Source of the DNA: Cyclina sinensis
Taxonomy: Eukaryota > Mollusca > Bivalvia > Venerida > Veneridae
DNA: 64,000 nucleotides
Assembly: GCA_012932295.1 (NCBI GenBank)
Contig: JAAONU010000001.1
Span: 36,425,449 to 36,489,448, forward strand
Direction of reading: 5' to 3'
Translations under genes and position numbers: made by a program
Shown here: piece by piece, positions 38,401 through 48,799 of the stretch
Numbering within the stretch: the stretch's first letter is position 1
Layout: each line of letters starts with the position of its first letter
Notes under the pieces: generated by a model
Databases searched by the model: none
What the model was told of the DNA's origin: nothing
What the model saw: the letters and a program-made list of their open reading frames with translations, nothing else

Positions 38401-41400
38401 TTTAACATTTATTTGAAATTCCTTTACTCAGCCTCCAAAAGAACACATCATCCTAATGGAAGTTTTAAGGAGAATGTCACAACACGATTCTTAAAATTAA
38501 GTGTCAAAGATACATGGAATAATCTACTTTAATCCACAGTCTGTAGTGAGGTTCTGAACGGGAAGCATAACATACCTCTCAATTTACATACCAATCACAT
38601 GGTGACGCCTTCAAACTTTTCTTGAAAAATGTATGTTTGGGGATTCTTTGAAATTATAACAAATTGTTGCTGCATATCATATTCATACGCCTTAATTTAT
38701 ATTGACCCTTTTGCATTATCGGTTAAGTACCTACCCTAGCTGGTGTATAGATTGGGGCAAGGCTATCTAAATCTGTCATAGGGAACTCAATTCCTTTCGC
38801 CTTCAAGTCTTGATAGACTTTTTCAATTTCCTTCATGTCTGGTGAACCTCTGAATGTGTCTGCCCATGTCTGCGTTTATTCAACAAAACAAAAAATTAAG
38901 CTCTGTAATAAATGACTTTTATATAAATCAAATTTTAACCAGGACTTGCAAAAACTTTACCAAAAAATCCAGTATTTTGTTTAAGTCTAATATGTTGCTA
39001 TCTTTAAATAAAGGTAACAGTTTAAAGATTTAACGACAAAAGTTATCATAATCACTGCATTAGTGAAATTTAAAAGGGTAAAACACAGTCACTAAATAGA
39101 TTTTTCAAAACATTATCAGGTACATTCAAAGGCTTTCTTCCTGTGCAATCTAACAGTAGGGGAGATGCAACTTATTTCAGAATGTCTTCAGAATGACAAA
39201 GAAGCTTGAAAACAAGCAAAACCATAGACACTACTTACCTGTATCAAACTAAGGACCTTTTCCTGCAGTGCCTGTGGAGGATCGTACTTAGGACCTATGA
39301 CTTTCACCAGATCACTGAGGAAATCTTTGTTTGCTATTTGGATGTGAAATCTACGACCACAGTTCTTCACACATGATTCCAAACACTGAAAAGATGCAGA
39401 TGCAGTTTGTTTAAAATGTCTATGTACTTTGCAACTGAAATTTGTGAATCTTTCTTTTAGGATCTGGATAAACTGGTATAACTAAGAATTCTATGTAGGT
39501 TTGACACTCTTAACACTTCATTAAGACATAGGACATAAAGTTATTTTCTAAAATACATGTAGCTTTGCTCTAAAGCAAAAGCTTCTTAAAAGTTTGATCC
39601 CCAACTTCTCCACTACTGATCTTTAAGGTTAGATATGTAACCAAGGTCTCACATATGGGCATGTAATAGTGCCAGGAGTGTCACTGGAAGTTGGGATGTT
39701 CTCTGTATCTAGCACAATCCTCCACAACCTAAAATATCTTAACACTCTGACCTCCTTAAAACTGAGCCACCCAAAACACATAAACTCAGACAGCTACTAT
39801 AATAGTTCCATATTTGATATACTAAACATTCTTCTGGTACTTTCTGGATGGTTGGTAGGTACTACTTTTATTACTATATATTTCATGATAAATAACATCT
39901 TGGCTTGAAGAGTTTGGGCCAAAATGATGCATTTCATAAGCATTTTTGAGGTTTTTCATTAAACAATGGTTCCAGTGACACAATTCATAATGCTTCAAAG
40001 CAAAGCATCACACAGAAATATAACAAAAAGGTCTCAGGGAATCAATCATGTTTTTGAATACAAGGAAAATTTTATAAGCACTAAGCAAGAAACATTATTT
40101 ATAAAGGCAAAAACAATAAAGAGAGCACTTGACTACCATATTATCAAATTACAGTCAAACAGGAAAAAAAAGAAAAGAAAAATAGAAAAGAAACTTCAAA
40201 TTATGAGAAAAGATATAAAGATATTTGTCGATGGTATAAAGAAAATTTTACAGGATGCTGTAAATCAAGAAAATAAATCTAACAAAATGACTAAACTTCC
40301 TTATTATATATAGAAAACTATGGTGATTAAGATCTCTGATAGTTGTTTTGTTTAAAATGTGCGGAATTCAAAGATAAGAGAGAATTGAAATGATACTTAG
40401 GTATCTTCAATGTTGGTTTAACAAGATCTTTGACAGTTAATTTGTTTAAAGGGGCTGTGCTCCAGATGACACAAAAAAGAAAGTTTTCTTGTATTATAAA
40501 TTTCTTGTGATATTTATGATTAATGCTTAAAAACTGACTTACTGACAAAAAATAAGTCAGGTAATCACATTATAAATTGATTTTTTTTCGTTTCATAGTG
40601 CTATACCGTAACGCGACGGTATAACTATATTGTATAAGATTTAAAGTAAACAATAGTTATTTCAGATGCGGCGATAGTGGTGACAGTTAAAGCGTTGTTA
40701 ATATTTTGTTAACATGAGGGTCCAGAGTTCAAATCCGGCTGAAGCGAATATATATTTTTTTGTTCTATTTTGACTTTTATAATCAGTTTTGAAGTAAAAT
40801 ATCATGTTGTTATAATCTCACGGCATCTAGATATTTAATTTAAGTAAAAAAAATTTTTATATAAAATCTGGAGTTCAGCCTCTTTAATGTGTAGAATTCA
40901 TAGATAAAGAATTGAAATGATACTAGTATCTTAAATGTTGAATTCATACATGTTATAAGGGCAACTGCATTTGGTTATAACTAGACTCTGCAGATTTACT
41001 ACACTACAAAATGCAGTTGTCCAAGAGCCTACCTGATCCAAACCTCAAACATGTGAATGATACTCTTTCTCGAATATCACTCAGAATATTTTACAAATAT
41101 TTTTCATCCTAAGCACTTCATGTTGAGCTTCTTTTTTTTCAACAGCAGCAAAAGACCTTTGACGATGTCAGAAACACTTGACACTATGTATAATCAGGTA
41201 CGACCTGTGACTCATCAGAATGGATGGGTGTAACATCCCGTTTTCTTACATACAGGTTGGTAAAACCCATAGATAAATTTGAATCTGGTCTGCATGTAAA
41301 ATATCTTCATAAATGCAAATTTAATTAAAAAACACCGGTTTTGAAAAATAAAAGTACACAATAAATATTATACATGTACATCTGTAAGTCTCTCACAAGA

Positions 41401-44400
41401 AACAGCCACATTCATTAACATTTTACTTGATAAAAGAACAACACTGCTGTTTTACTTACAGTCAGTGTGTAGAGAATTGCAGTGTGGTTTTTTCCCATAT
41501 TCTGTGAAAGCCTTTTCCTGAATGCTTTGATTGAATCTTTTGGTCTGGAATATACAAAATGGACAATAGTCAATCAATCTGAACATTTAACATCTGAAAA
41601 CAAACACAACAATCAAATCAATAAATTTCTTGGAATCTGTACTTAATCACGAACTACTAGATCAAAACAATCAGTAGAATTATTTTACACCAAAACCTCA
41701 ATGTTTTCAATGAGTACCCATTTCATTAAACTGGAAGAATCACTGCTGCAGTAAAATTTACATTGTTCAACTGTACAAAAATTAAGTGACTGAAACCTTA
41801 TAATGAAAACTCATACTGCTTAAGTATACTGATAAAATACATGAATATCTTAAGCTTTTTAAAACAGTTTAAACAGATGACTCATTTTTACCTAGATAAA
41901 ATTATGTACTACCCCATGTTTGTTTTTGAGATATAGCAAAATAAACATCCTTAAAGTATATCTACATCAAAGATAAATGATGACCTCGTTAAATGTTCAA
42001 ATCTATGGAAAAGAAAAAATCATTTTTTTATTTACATATATTATCAGAGTTAAATTGTTACACATTATTTTGCCTCAACTGTTCTTAGGTCAATTCAAGC
42101 ATTTGCAGATAGTACCAGTAATCTGAAACTGACTGACAATAGAACATTCTTATTTTTCACTTACTCCCAGACATTCATCAATAAATAATTACAATTCTAA
42201 GACAAAATAATACAGTTTGCCAACATCTCTTCCTTCAGTGTGAATAAATACATGTATGCATGTATATAACTAGATTAATCAATGCAAATGTCTGATTCAC
42301 ATACTGTAGGTTACAATAAGGAATCCTAACCCTTTCCCTGCTAAATTTCTAAAATGGACTTGCCTATTAACCTGTTTTAACAATTCCATTATCATTTAAT
42401 TAAGGTATTAATGGAAAAATTGCTGACTGAAAAGCAAACAGTGCAGACCATGATCAGACAGCAGGTCAACAATCAAATGAAAATGACCTTGAACTTCCAG
42501 AAAAAAATTAATGCAGCTGTCACTCCTCAGAATCTAGAGGTTTTATACATGTACACATGCACCAGAATGTTTAAATCAGCACTTTTCATTGTTATGTGTA
42601 TCATTGTTATACTTGGAAGCATCAACATGACAAATTCTGAAACTTTTCAATTTGGTTTACAAATATTACAACTTTAGATCAAACAAGAACTGTCACTGTA
42701 AGATGTCAATGCCCCCGAAAGGTGCTTTGACCTTTGAGCTGAGAACCAGTCATTCAGGGGTTAAGGTCAAATAAATATAGGTCAGTGGGAAGGTCTTATT
42801 CAAAGGGGGTTATGTCCAAGTATGAAGTAATTCCATTTACTAATAAGGAAGTTATGGGCAATGTTAAAGTTTTTGGACAATTGGATCTTCAAGGTGAAGG
42901 TCATTCAGGGATCAAGGTCAAACAAATATAGGTCAGTGGGAGGGTTGTTGTGTTTAAGTATGAAGTGTATCCACTTACATGTACTAATTTGGAAGTTATG
43001 GCCAAATATTAGTTTTTGGACATCTGGATATTCAGTGGTCAAGGTCAAATAATTAAAGGTCAGTGGGAAGGTCTTGTCCAAAGGGTGTTGTGTCCAAGTA
43101 CAAAGTAAATCCACTCACTAATAAGGAAGTTATGGGCAATGCTGAAGTTTTTGAACAATTAGATCTTCAAGGTAAAGGACATTCAGGGGTCAAGGTCAAA
43201 TAAATATAGGTCAGTGGGAAGGCCTTGTCCAAAGGGGTGTTGTTTCCAAGTATGAAGTAAATCCACTTACTAATAAAGAAGTTATGGGCAATGTTAAAGT
43301 TTTGGACAACTGGATCTTCAAGGTAAATGATGAAATTTCCTAACCCAAAGGTGTTTATGATCATGTATGAAATTTACTCTACAATAGAATAACTCACCCT
43401 TCATCAGTTTCATTAATCTTGTCACATACTTCCATGTACAGGGCCCAATTCTCTGATGGTTGAGTTCCATCTGTAGCTCTTTCTATAGAATAAAAAATCC
43501 TTCTTAACAGATTTCTCCATACCAAAGACTTAAAGAGTTAAAGATATTGTATCATGACATGCTTGCCTATCTCTTTTGAGTCTATCTTTTACTGTTACTG
43601 CTGAAATGACGGATGCAATTAAAGATGCTATCAGGGAGCTGATACTGAATTCAAAGCTAATCTAATCTTTGTATATTGTAAATCAGCTTTCAGTGCCAGT
43701 GTGACATTTACCGAGTGACCAGCCTCGACTCAAACTGCACTTTTTAATTCTGACAGCAATAAAACAAAAGTACAAACTGAAAGTAAGTCTTGGTTTTCCA
43801 AAGCTATGCACATGCAGTATTGACTTCAGTAAGTTTGTATTCATATCACAGTGTTTAGCAATCTGTGTTTAATTTGGAGATAACATGATGTTTTGACAAA
43901 CTAAACAAAAATTTTATGCATTTGGTAAAAAACTGACGATGAAAATGAAGGTCTAAATGTTTTCTGCCTTATAATGCACATCTGGCATGTCCCATGTTTG
44001 AAATTTGTTAACAAATGACTGCTAAAAACTGGACAAGTTCTCCAAATCTTGATTTCAGTATCCAATGAACTTCCAGATGTACCAAAATTACCACAAGTTA
44101 TTTTAAATCATGAAAATATTTGAAAATAATGGGTAATCATAAGGAATTCTTTTGACAGATGTCACTATCAAGGCCATTGTGCATATAGTTACAATGTAAA
44201 TTATAACAAAACAATGTTGAGATTCATGGTCTAAATCCAAAAATAACAGAACCTGTATATGGTTGGTACTTCAGGATGTTATCACTGACCAGTTCATAAC
44301 AGGTAAGAAAGATGCATAAATGATTTCCAGTCATTACTTATGAATAGTTTGGACAAAAAAGTCAATGAAAGTTATCCAGGTTTATCACATATGACAAGTT

Positions 44401-47400
44401 TATCAAATAACATCATTATCAGCACTATTATTGAACCCACATTGGATTTTCATAACTAATGATCAAGGTATATTGATTAAACTAATAACTGGCAAATATG
44501 CACCTTGAAGACATGGGACAGAGCAGTAATCCAACACACTGGACTTAAAATCCAGATCTTGTGAGTTTGACCCCCCTCCTCCACTAAAGTTACCAATTGT
44601 CTTTTGGATGAGACATTAAGGCCCTGTGTATCCCATGCCGCTGAAATGGGATGCTTTCTGTATCTTGCACTATCCCCCAGAAAATAAAGTAACTAAATCC
44701 TGCATGGGGTATCAGTCACATTGGGCAACTGGTACCAATGTTAAAAAACCTCAAATAAACAGTAAAATCCACAAGGTTTTATTTGTTATAGTATTGTAGA
44801 CTATTTATGTATTTAGAAGACTACTATTTAATGACCTTAATCAATTAATATAAATATATCAAGAAATTTGCTATTAAGTATCATCTGTCTTGGTGAAAGA
44901 CTCTGAAGACTTGTCTAACATTTGTTGAAACTACCCTGACATACTTTCGAGACCAAATGAATTCTTGTTTGACTTAAAAGTCAACAAAATGCAGCAAAGG
45001 ACAATAAAAAAAATGCTTACTTCCCACATATTATTACATTCCTTTGAAAAACCTCTATTCTGCACCTTTAACATTTTCTCCAACAAATGAAATTATTTAC
45101 AAGATGTCTTTGTCTGAAATCTGGATGCTTTTACAATCAAGGTCAAAAGAATTTGAGCTGTTTTAATCAACTTATGATAGTCACATGTAAAGAATTTCAT
45201 TTAACAAGTGTTTTCATCTTGAAGCAACCAAAGTCTATTTTCTGTTCCTTGCTGCTGGAATGACTGGTCAAGTGATTTTTCTCATGTTTACAGTTTCTTT
45301 CTGACAGACTCTTTGCCAGGTATTTGGTACTTCTTGTCAGGCAGTGTCCCCTTACTAACTTCAGCTCAACAAAATACCTCATTTCTTGCAAGTTACTGTT
45401 ATTAAAATAAACTAAAAGTAAGCACTAAGTCTGTGTGCAGAAGAAAAACAGAACCGTGAAAACTGTGTCTGGATTGCCTTTATTGGACCATCAGCCATAT
45501 AACTATAAGACTGAGAGTTTATCACAATGACTGTACTTCAAGGAATTTCATTATTACTTAAATGCACTGGGTTTTGCAGGTTTTAAACAATTGTGATTTA
45601 GCATCATTTATACGGCCTTACTTTGGTCTTTCCACAGCAAGATCCATGAAACAGTAAAGAATATATCATACCTTGGACTCAATATTTCTACTGCAGATGC
45701 AAACCTGCTGCATGTACATCTTGGATGGCGGATTTGACCAGTAACAGAATGAGCATAATTTCTTGATAAAATTAATGGTTTGTAGTGGACACAGAGTAGA
45801 TAAGGCACTTCCAACAGCCATGCTGTTGGCCTAGATTTTAAGCGACATGGCTAGAGTGTCTGGAACATAGTTAAGTTAAGCAACGTTATCTTTGGTTAGT
45901 ACTTGGCAACCAACCTCATTGGCCAGATAACTATAATGGTGGCAGCAGTACTTCACAAACCTCTGCTAGGTCTTTACCTCAAAGGTAAGTGCCCGAGTGC
46001 ACTCAAAGTGCAAGGATTAAATCCGGTTGCACAGTTGGAGTAGAAACGGGTTATGTAGAAAGCTATAAAGTAGATGCCTAGCTCCTTAAGAAAGAGGGGA
46101 GGAGTGCAGTGGACACCTGATAAAGCACTTCCAACAGCCTCACTGTTTGGCCAGCTCTTTAGTAACATGGTTAGAGTGTCTGGAACATTTGCTAAGTTAA
46201 GCAATGTTATCGATGGTTAGTACTTGGAGGGGTGTCCAACTGAACTCATAGGCCAGATTACTATTAGCCTAATTTATAATGCCTAAGTGTTGAACCACTT
46301 GGATGGCAGACATTTCACTCCCAAGACGTTTCACACCAAGACGGTTCACACCTAGACGATTCACTCCCATTTTGGGAGTGAACCGTCCTGAAGACGTTTC
46401 ACTCCCCCATAGAATACAATATATAAAATATGTCAATTGGTATTGAAGAAAAATGGTAATTTAAAAAAACTGTATGTTGTACTGAAATTAGTTATATAAA
46501 TCATAACTTTTAATTATTTTTAGAAGTTTAGGCCATTCCTTTGAAGTTTTTAAATTGTATTATAATATATGACATGCTTAATTCCTTTAATTACTTTTGA
46601 TTCTATGTAATTATCATTTTATTTGTATTTTTAAAGAAAAATAATCAATTTTATTTCACTTTGATGATTCCAAACTGTTATCTGAAATTGACTAACAAAT
46701 ACTTATTGATTGTTTGAAATGGCATATGAATCCAATTATTAGAAATAATTAGAAATAACTATGAAATAATGTTACAGCCTTAATCATCAATGCAAGTAGG
46801 TGAGGTGCATAACTTTTTTATTTCAATAACATCAGAGTACTTACTATACATTTTATTACTTTTGACCAACATTAATGAATAAAATAAATATAAATTTGGG
46901 GAATTTTCTCTTGAACACCTGATTAAAATTATATATAGGGAGTGAAACGTCTATACTTTTGATAAATTGGGAGTGAAACGTCTTGGTGTGAACCGTCTTG
47001 GGAGTGAAACGTCTTCAGTGTGAAACGTCTTGGGAGTGAAATGACTGACATTCAACCACTTTTATAGATCTGATATTTTATAGTTGTTCAAACTGTAAGT
47101 CATAGAAGGTAAATAACTATAAAATATAAATCGAACATAAGCAAAATAATGTAAATGGATATCTTCCTTGATAATCATCAATAAGTCCAATCAAAGTTAA
47201 GCTGTAAATGTTATAAATGACAATGGAAAATTTTGCAATAACCACCAAAGTTAGATGAATCTCAGGAAGTCAAGTGTTGAGTCACGCATATTACTTGCAT
47301 GTAATTAAGAGGTTAACATTTTACGTATGTAATATGTATAAAGTTCGGACGATGTCTATATACAAGAAATCTATAAATAATATTTCCATGTCATATGATG

Positions 47401-47631
47401 AATAGTACAGTATTTTTTGTTTTTGTTTACGTTTTGTCAGGTAAGAAATATCAGACAACACCCATTTTAGGTTTCGTCTTAAGCACATGAAACATGTACA
47501 GTGTCACCACGTATTTCTACAATAATACTATATGAACTTGATTTATATCCACGAAAAAATCAACTATTTATACCGATTAATTGTCCAACCGGAGTTGAAA
47601 GAGGATTCCCGTGTCCGAAGAGAGCAGCCAT
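26449..47631 (-). CDS. TOM1: TOM1/TOM1L2 endosomal adaptor, VHS and GAT domains (17 exons, 536 aa)
   Basis: Exons (minus): 47574-47631, 43398-43482, 41460-41544, 39239-39385, 38735-38869, 37764-37826, 36960-37004, 35919-36131, 35326-35404, 34874-35022, 34120-34231, 33539-33617, 32857-32935, 32496-32519, 31118-31138, 29474-29576, 26449-26582; every phase joins. TOM1 proteins link ubiquitinated cargo, Tollip and clathrin on early endosomes. The VHS domain covers residues ~13-150 ([55 protein letters not shown]). The GAT domain covers ~235-325 ([36 protein letters not shown]). PPSY is at 347-350 and a clathrin-box-like LIDL at ~369. The tail has [18 protein letters not shown] and [10 protein letters not shown], and ends [10 protein letters not shown] like human TOM1 (DDDMLFAL). 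The length fits the family (492-507 in human). The exon 11 start is 34231 or 34237; exon 7 has a weak donor (gtgctg). It is probably the single pre-duplication orthologue of TOM1 and TOM1L2. Confidence 0.95.
28057..28684 (+). repeat. Dispersed repeat with tandem ~145 bp units and terminal hairpin
   Basis: The 5' palindrome ATCGGTAGAACCGAT lies at 28065-28079. Three to four units follow of 'ggcaataactcataaattaa', 'gttatggttcttg', 'gagatctatctac', 'gtgagatatgccccggacaa'. Then come 'gacggacggacgaacgaacg' and the end 'tatgctccccctttggtgtt'. It lies in the last TOM1 intron and is non-coding. Its terminal layout matches 10257-10970. Confidence 0.7.
30091..30568. repeat. 34 bp minisatellite, ~14 copies
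   Basis: The unit is 'gagtactgccctgcattaga' followed by 'cagtacattttata', 34 bp in total. Copies differ at few positions ('cattaaacagttc', 'gagcactgtcctg'). There are no spacers, so it is a contiguous minisatellite and not a CRISPR. It lies in the TOM1 intron between exons 16 and 15. Confidence 0.92.
31118..31138 (-). other. TOM1: TOM1 21 nt microexon (SGEQTRK)
   Basis: It is bounded by the acceptor 'cacag' and the donor 'gtttgatt' on the minus strand. Phase 0 on both sides adds seven residues between the GAT domain and the YDEMEQWL segment. Skipping it keeps the frame, as expected for a cassette microexon. The donor is weak, so usage needs transcripts. Confidence 0.5.
31740..31990. repeat. 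GATGAT-rich low-complexity tract
   Basis: 'gatgatgac', 'aatgatgagaatgatgagaa' and 'tgatgatgatgatgac' motifs are spread over ~250 bp in a TOM1 intron. I see no coding or splice signal in it. Confidence 0.6.
32496..32519 (-). other. TOM1: TOM1 24 nt microexon (PTDEEILQ)
   Basis: The acceptor is 'gttttag' and the donor 'gtaac' on the minus strand; phase is 0 on both sides. It adds eight acidic residues after NKKSQ. Like the 21 nt exon, it can be skipped without breaking the frame. Confidence 0.6.
39610..39770 (+). repeat. SINE tail fragment
   Basis: 'ggaagttgggatgttctctg' and 'tatctagcacaatcctccac' match the body of the SINE at 44505-44770 ('gggatgctttctgtatcttg', 'cactatccccca'). The tRNA-like head is lost. 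It lies in TOM1 intron 3. Confidence 0.5.
40660..40745 (+). repeat. Possible tRNA-like SINE head
   Basis: 'gcggcgatagtggtgacagt' resembles an A-box and 'gagttcaaatccggct' a B-box, ~60 bp apart, within a larger AT-rich segment. There is no convincing cloverleaf, so it is not called as a tRNA gene. Confidence 0.35.
42678..43345 (+). repeat. Tandem array of ~150 bp units (bivalve dispersed repeat)
   Basis: It begins 'aagaactgtcactgtaagat' and 'caatgcccccgaaaggtgct', a standard 5' end of a common bivalve repeat. Four units follow of 'ggtcaaataaatataggtca', 'gtgggaaggtcttgtcc', 'ggaagttatgggcaatg' and 'aattggatcttcaagg'. The usual 3' end is missing. It ends ~50 bp before TOM1 exon 2. Confidence 0.85.
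44505..44770 (+). mobile_element. tRNA-derived SINE
   Basis: The head is tRNA-Leu-like: 'gggacagagcagtaatccaa', an anticodon arm 'tggacttaaaatccag', and a degenerate B-box 'gtgagtttgaccc'. The body carries 'cttttggatgagacattaag' and 'gggatgctttctgtatcttg'. It lies in TOM1 intron 1. It is decayed and not a working tRNA. Confidence 0.7.
45780..46270 (+). mobile_element. Two direct copies of a 5S-rRNA-derived SINE-like unit
   Basis: Copy 1 (about 45790-45940) and copy 2 (about 46110-46270) share 'gcacttccaacagcc', 'atggctagagtgtctggaac' and 'aagttaagcaacgttatc', then 'tggttagtacttgg'. The last two match the internal promoter of animal 5S rRNA (box A AAGCTAAGCA..., box C GGTTAGTACTTGGATGGG). The pol III control region is retained, while the 5' half of 5S is unrecognisable. 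This is the SINE3-type origin. The segment between the copies (45975-46030) holds a B-box-like 'gattaaatccggttgcac'. It lies in TOM1 intron 1. Confidence 0.7.
46293..47061. mobile_element. 753 bp non-autonomous DNA transposon with 8 bp TSD (hAT-like)
   Basis: The element spans 46301-47053 between direct repeats AACCACTT (46293-46300 and 47054-47061). The terminal inverted repeats match at 22 of 25 bases; the left starts GGATGGCAGACATTTCACTC and the right end inverted starts GAATGTCAGTCATTTCACTC. Inside each end lies a cluster of ~16-20 bp motifs of the form 'gggagtgaaacgtcttg' or 'tgtgaaccgtcttg': about five at the left, mixed in orientation, and about five at the right. The AT-rich middle has no ORF. 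An 8 bp duplication with subterminal repeat clusters fits the hAT superfamily. It lies in TOM1 intron 1. Confidence 0.82.
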
Positions 47632-47641
47632 TTTTAAATTG

Positions 47642-47649
47642 TGACGTCA
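47642..47649. promoter_or_regulatory. TGACGTCA palindrome at TOM1 start; YY1-like site over the ATG
   Basis: A full CREB/ATF site ends 11 bp upstream of the TOM1 ATG (47631). The start codon itself sits in AAAAATGGCTGCT (minus strand), which matches the YY1 consensus AANATGGCNGC. Both are common in TATA-less housekeeping promoters. No TATA box is seen. Confidence 0.5.
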
Positions 47650-47889
47650 TAAGTACCTGCTATGGTAAATTAGGTTCAAGGTCATGAACTGAGCGAAGTG
47701 TAAAACCCGGAAAAACATAGCGATTTACCGGAAATCATAGATTAAAACGTGTGCTAGAGTCATACATTTGGCATTTATTTTAACTAGAGACTCTCAGTTT
47801 TTACATATATATAAATAAATCTATTTGCTTCAGGTGGTACGGCGGCATAAAAAATGTTTTTATGATAACTTGACAATCATTTCAGTTAA

Positions 47890-48740
47890 TGTACGGGCGA
47901 TGCTTCTCACAAATAGATTTTCTTTTACAAAGAGATTCTAGAATGGGTGAACAGAATCCAGTCAAGGCAGAAACCTTACCTCTTCTTATCTTATATAAAT
48001 GACCTCTCAAGGGCAAAGTTAGACTATTTGCAGACGACACAATAGTATACCTTGCAATTAAATCAACCCAAGATGCCCAACCCCTACAAAAAGACGGCAA
48101 AAAGACCTCAACAGCCTTTAAAACTAGGAATCTGATTGGTCCATGGAGTTTTATCCTCATAAATGCGAAATCCTAAGAATCAGTCGTAAGAAACTTCCTG
48201 TAATATTTCCTTATAAACTACATGGTCAAGAACTAAAATCAACCGAGACTGCTGCATGGCTATTTAGGCGTAACAATAAGAAAAGATCTATCTTGGGCAA
48301 ATCATACAAAGAACATAACAGCAAAAGCAAATAACTCAATCAGACTCATAAAAAGAAATGTCAAAATTTCCAACAAAAAGGTCAAAGAAACTGCCTGTAA
48401 AACTTATGTTAGGCCCCAGTTAGACGGTTTGGTATCCTTGGCAAAAATATCTGGCTTACAAAATAGAACAAGTTCAAAGGTCAGCTGCCAGATGTGTATA
48501 TTATGACTACAATTACACCAGTAGTGTATCTAAGATGCTACAAGATCTTAATTTGCAAACTCAAGAGCAGAGACGCAACATCAGCTCTGTTACTCTCCTT
48601 TATAAAATCCAACACAATATTGTGATGGTTGACCATCACCATCTGACACTGGGCAGCTGTATCCTTTCTACCAGTTCTAAGCCAGTATTGTTTTTATCTT
48701 TTTATCTCAGTCTTGTAGTTTTTCTTTTAAATTGCACCTA
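47890..48740 (+). pseudogene. LINE reverse transcriptase remnant (jockey/CR1-like)
   Basis: Broken frames read SYINDLS, then KLRLFADDTIVYLAI (RT FADD catalytic box), WSMEFYPHKCEILRISRKK, then after shifts GVTIRKDLSWANH, KVKETACKTYVRPQLD, and QRSAARCVYYDYNY with SVSKMLQDLNLQTQEQRR. These are the palm and thumb landmarks of non-LTR RTs in order. Several frameshifts and stops make it dead. It lies between the TOM1 and DRC3 starts. Confidence 0.88.
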
Positions 48741-48799
48741 ATATATTTGTTTGAACAGCTTTTCCCAGACAACGCGCCTGCTTAGTTTGATCGTTGAAC

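Noticed and set aside
39966..40313. 115-codon lysine-rich open frame in a TOM1 intron
   Set aside because: It is AT-driven low-complexity (lysine runs), antisense to TOM1 and has no motif or splice support.
42411..42677. 88-codon open frame with a hydrophobic segment in TOM1 intron 2
   Set aside because: No homology that I recognise and no splice context; the composition matches the surrounding intron.
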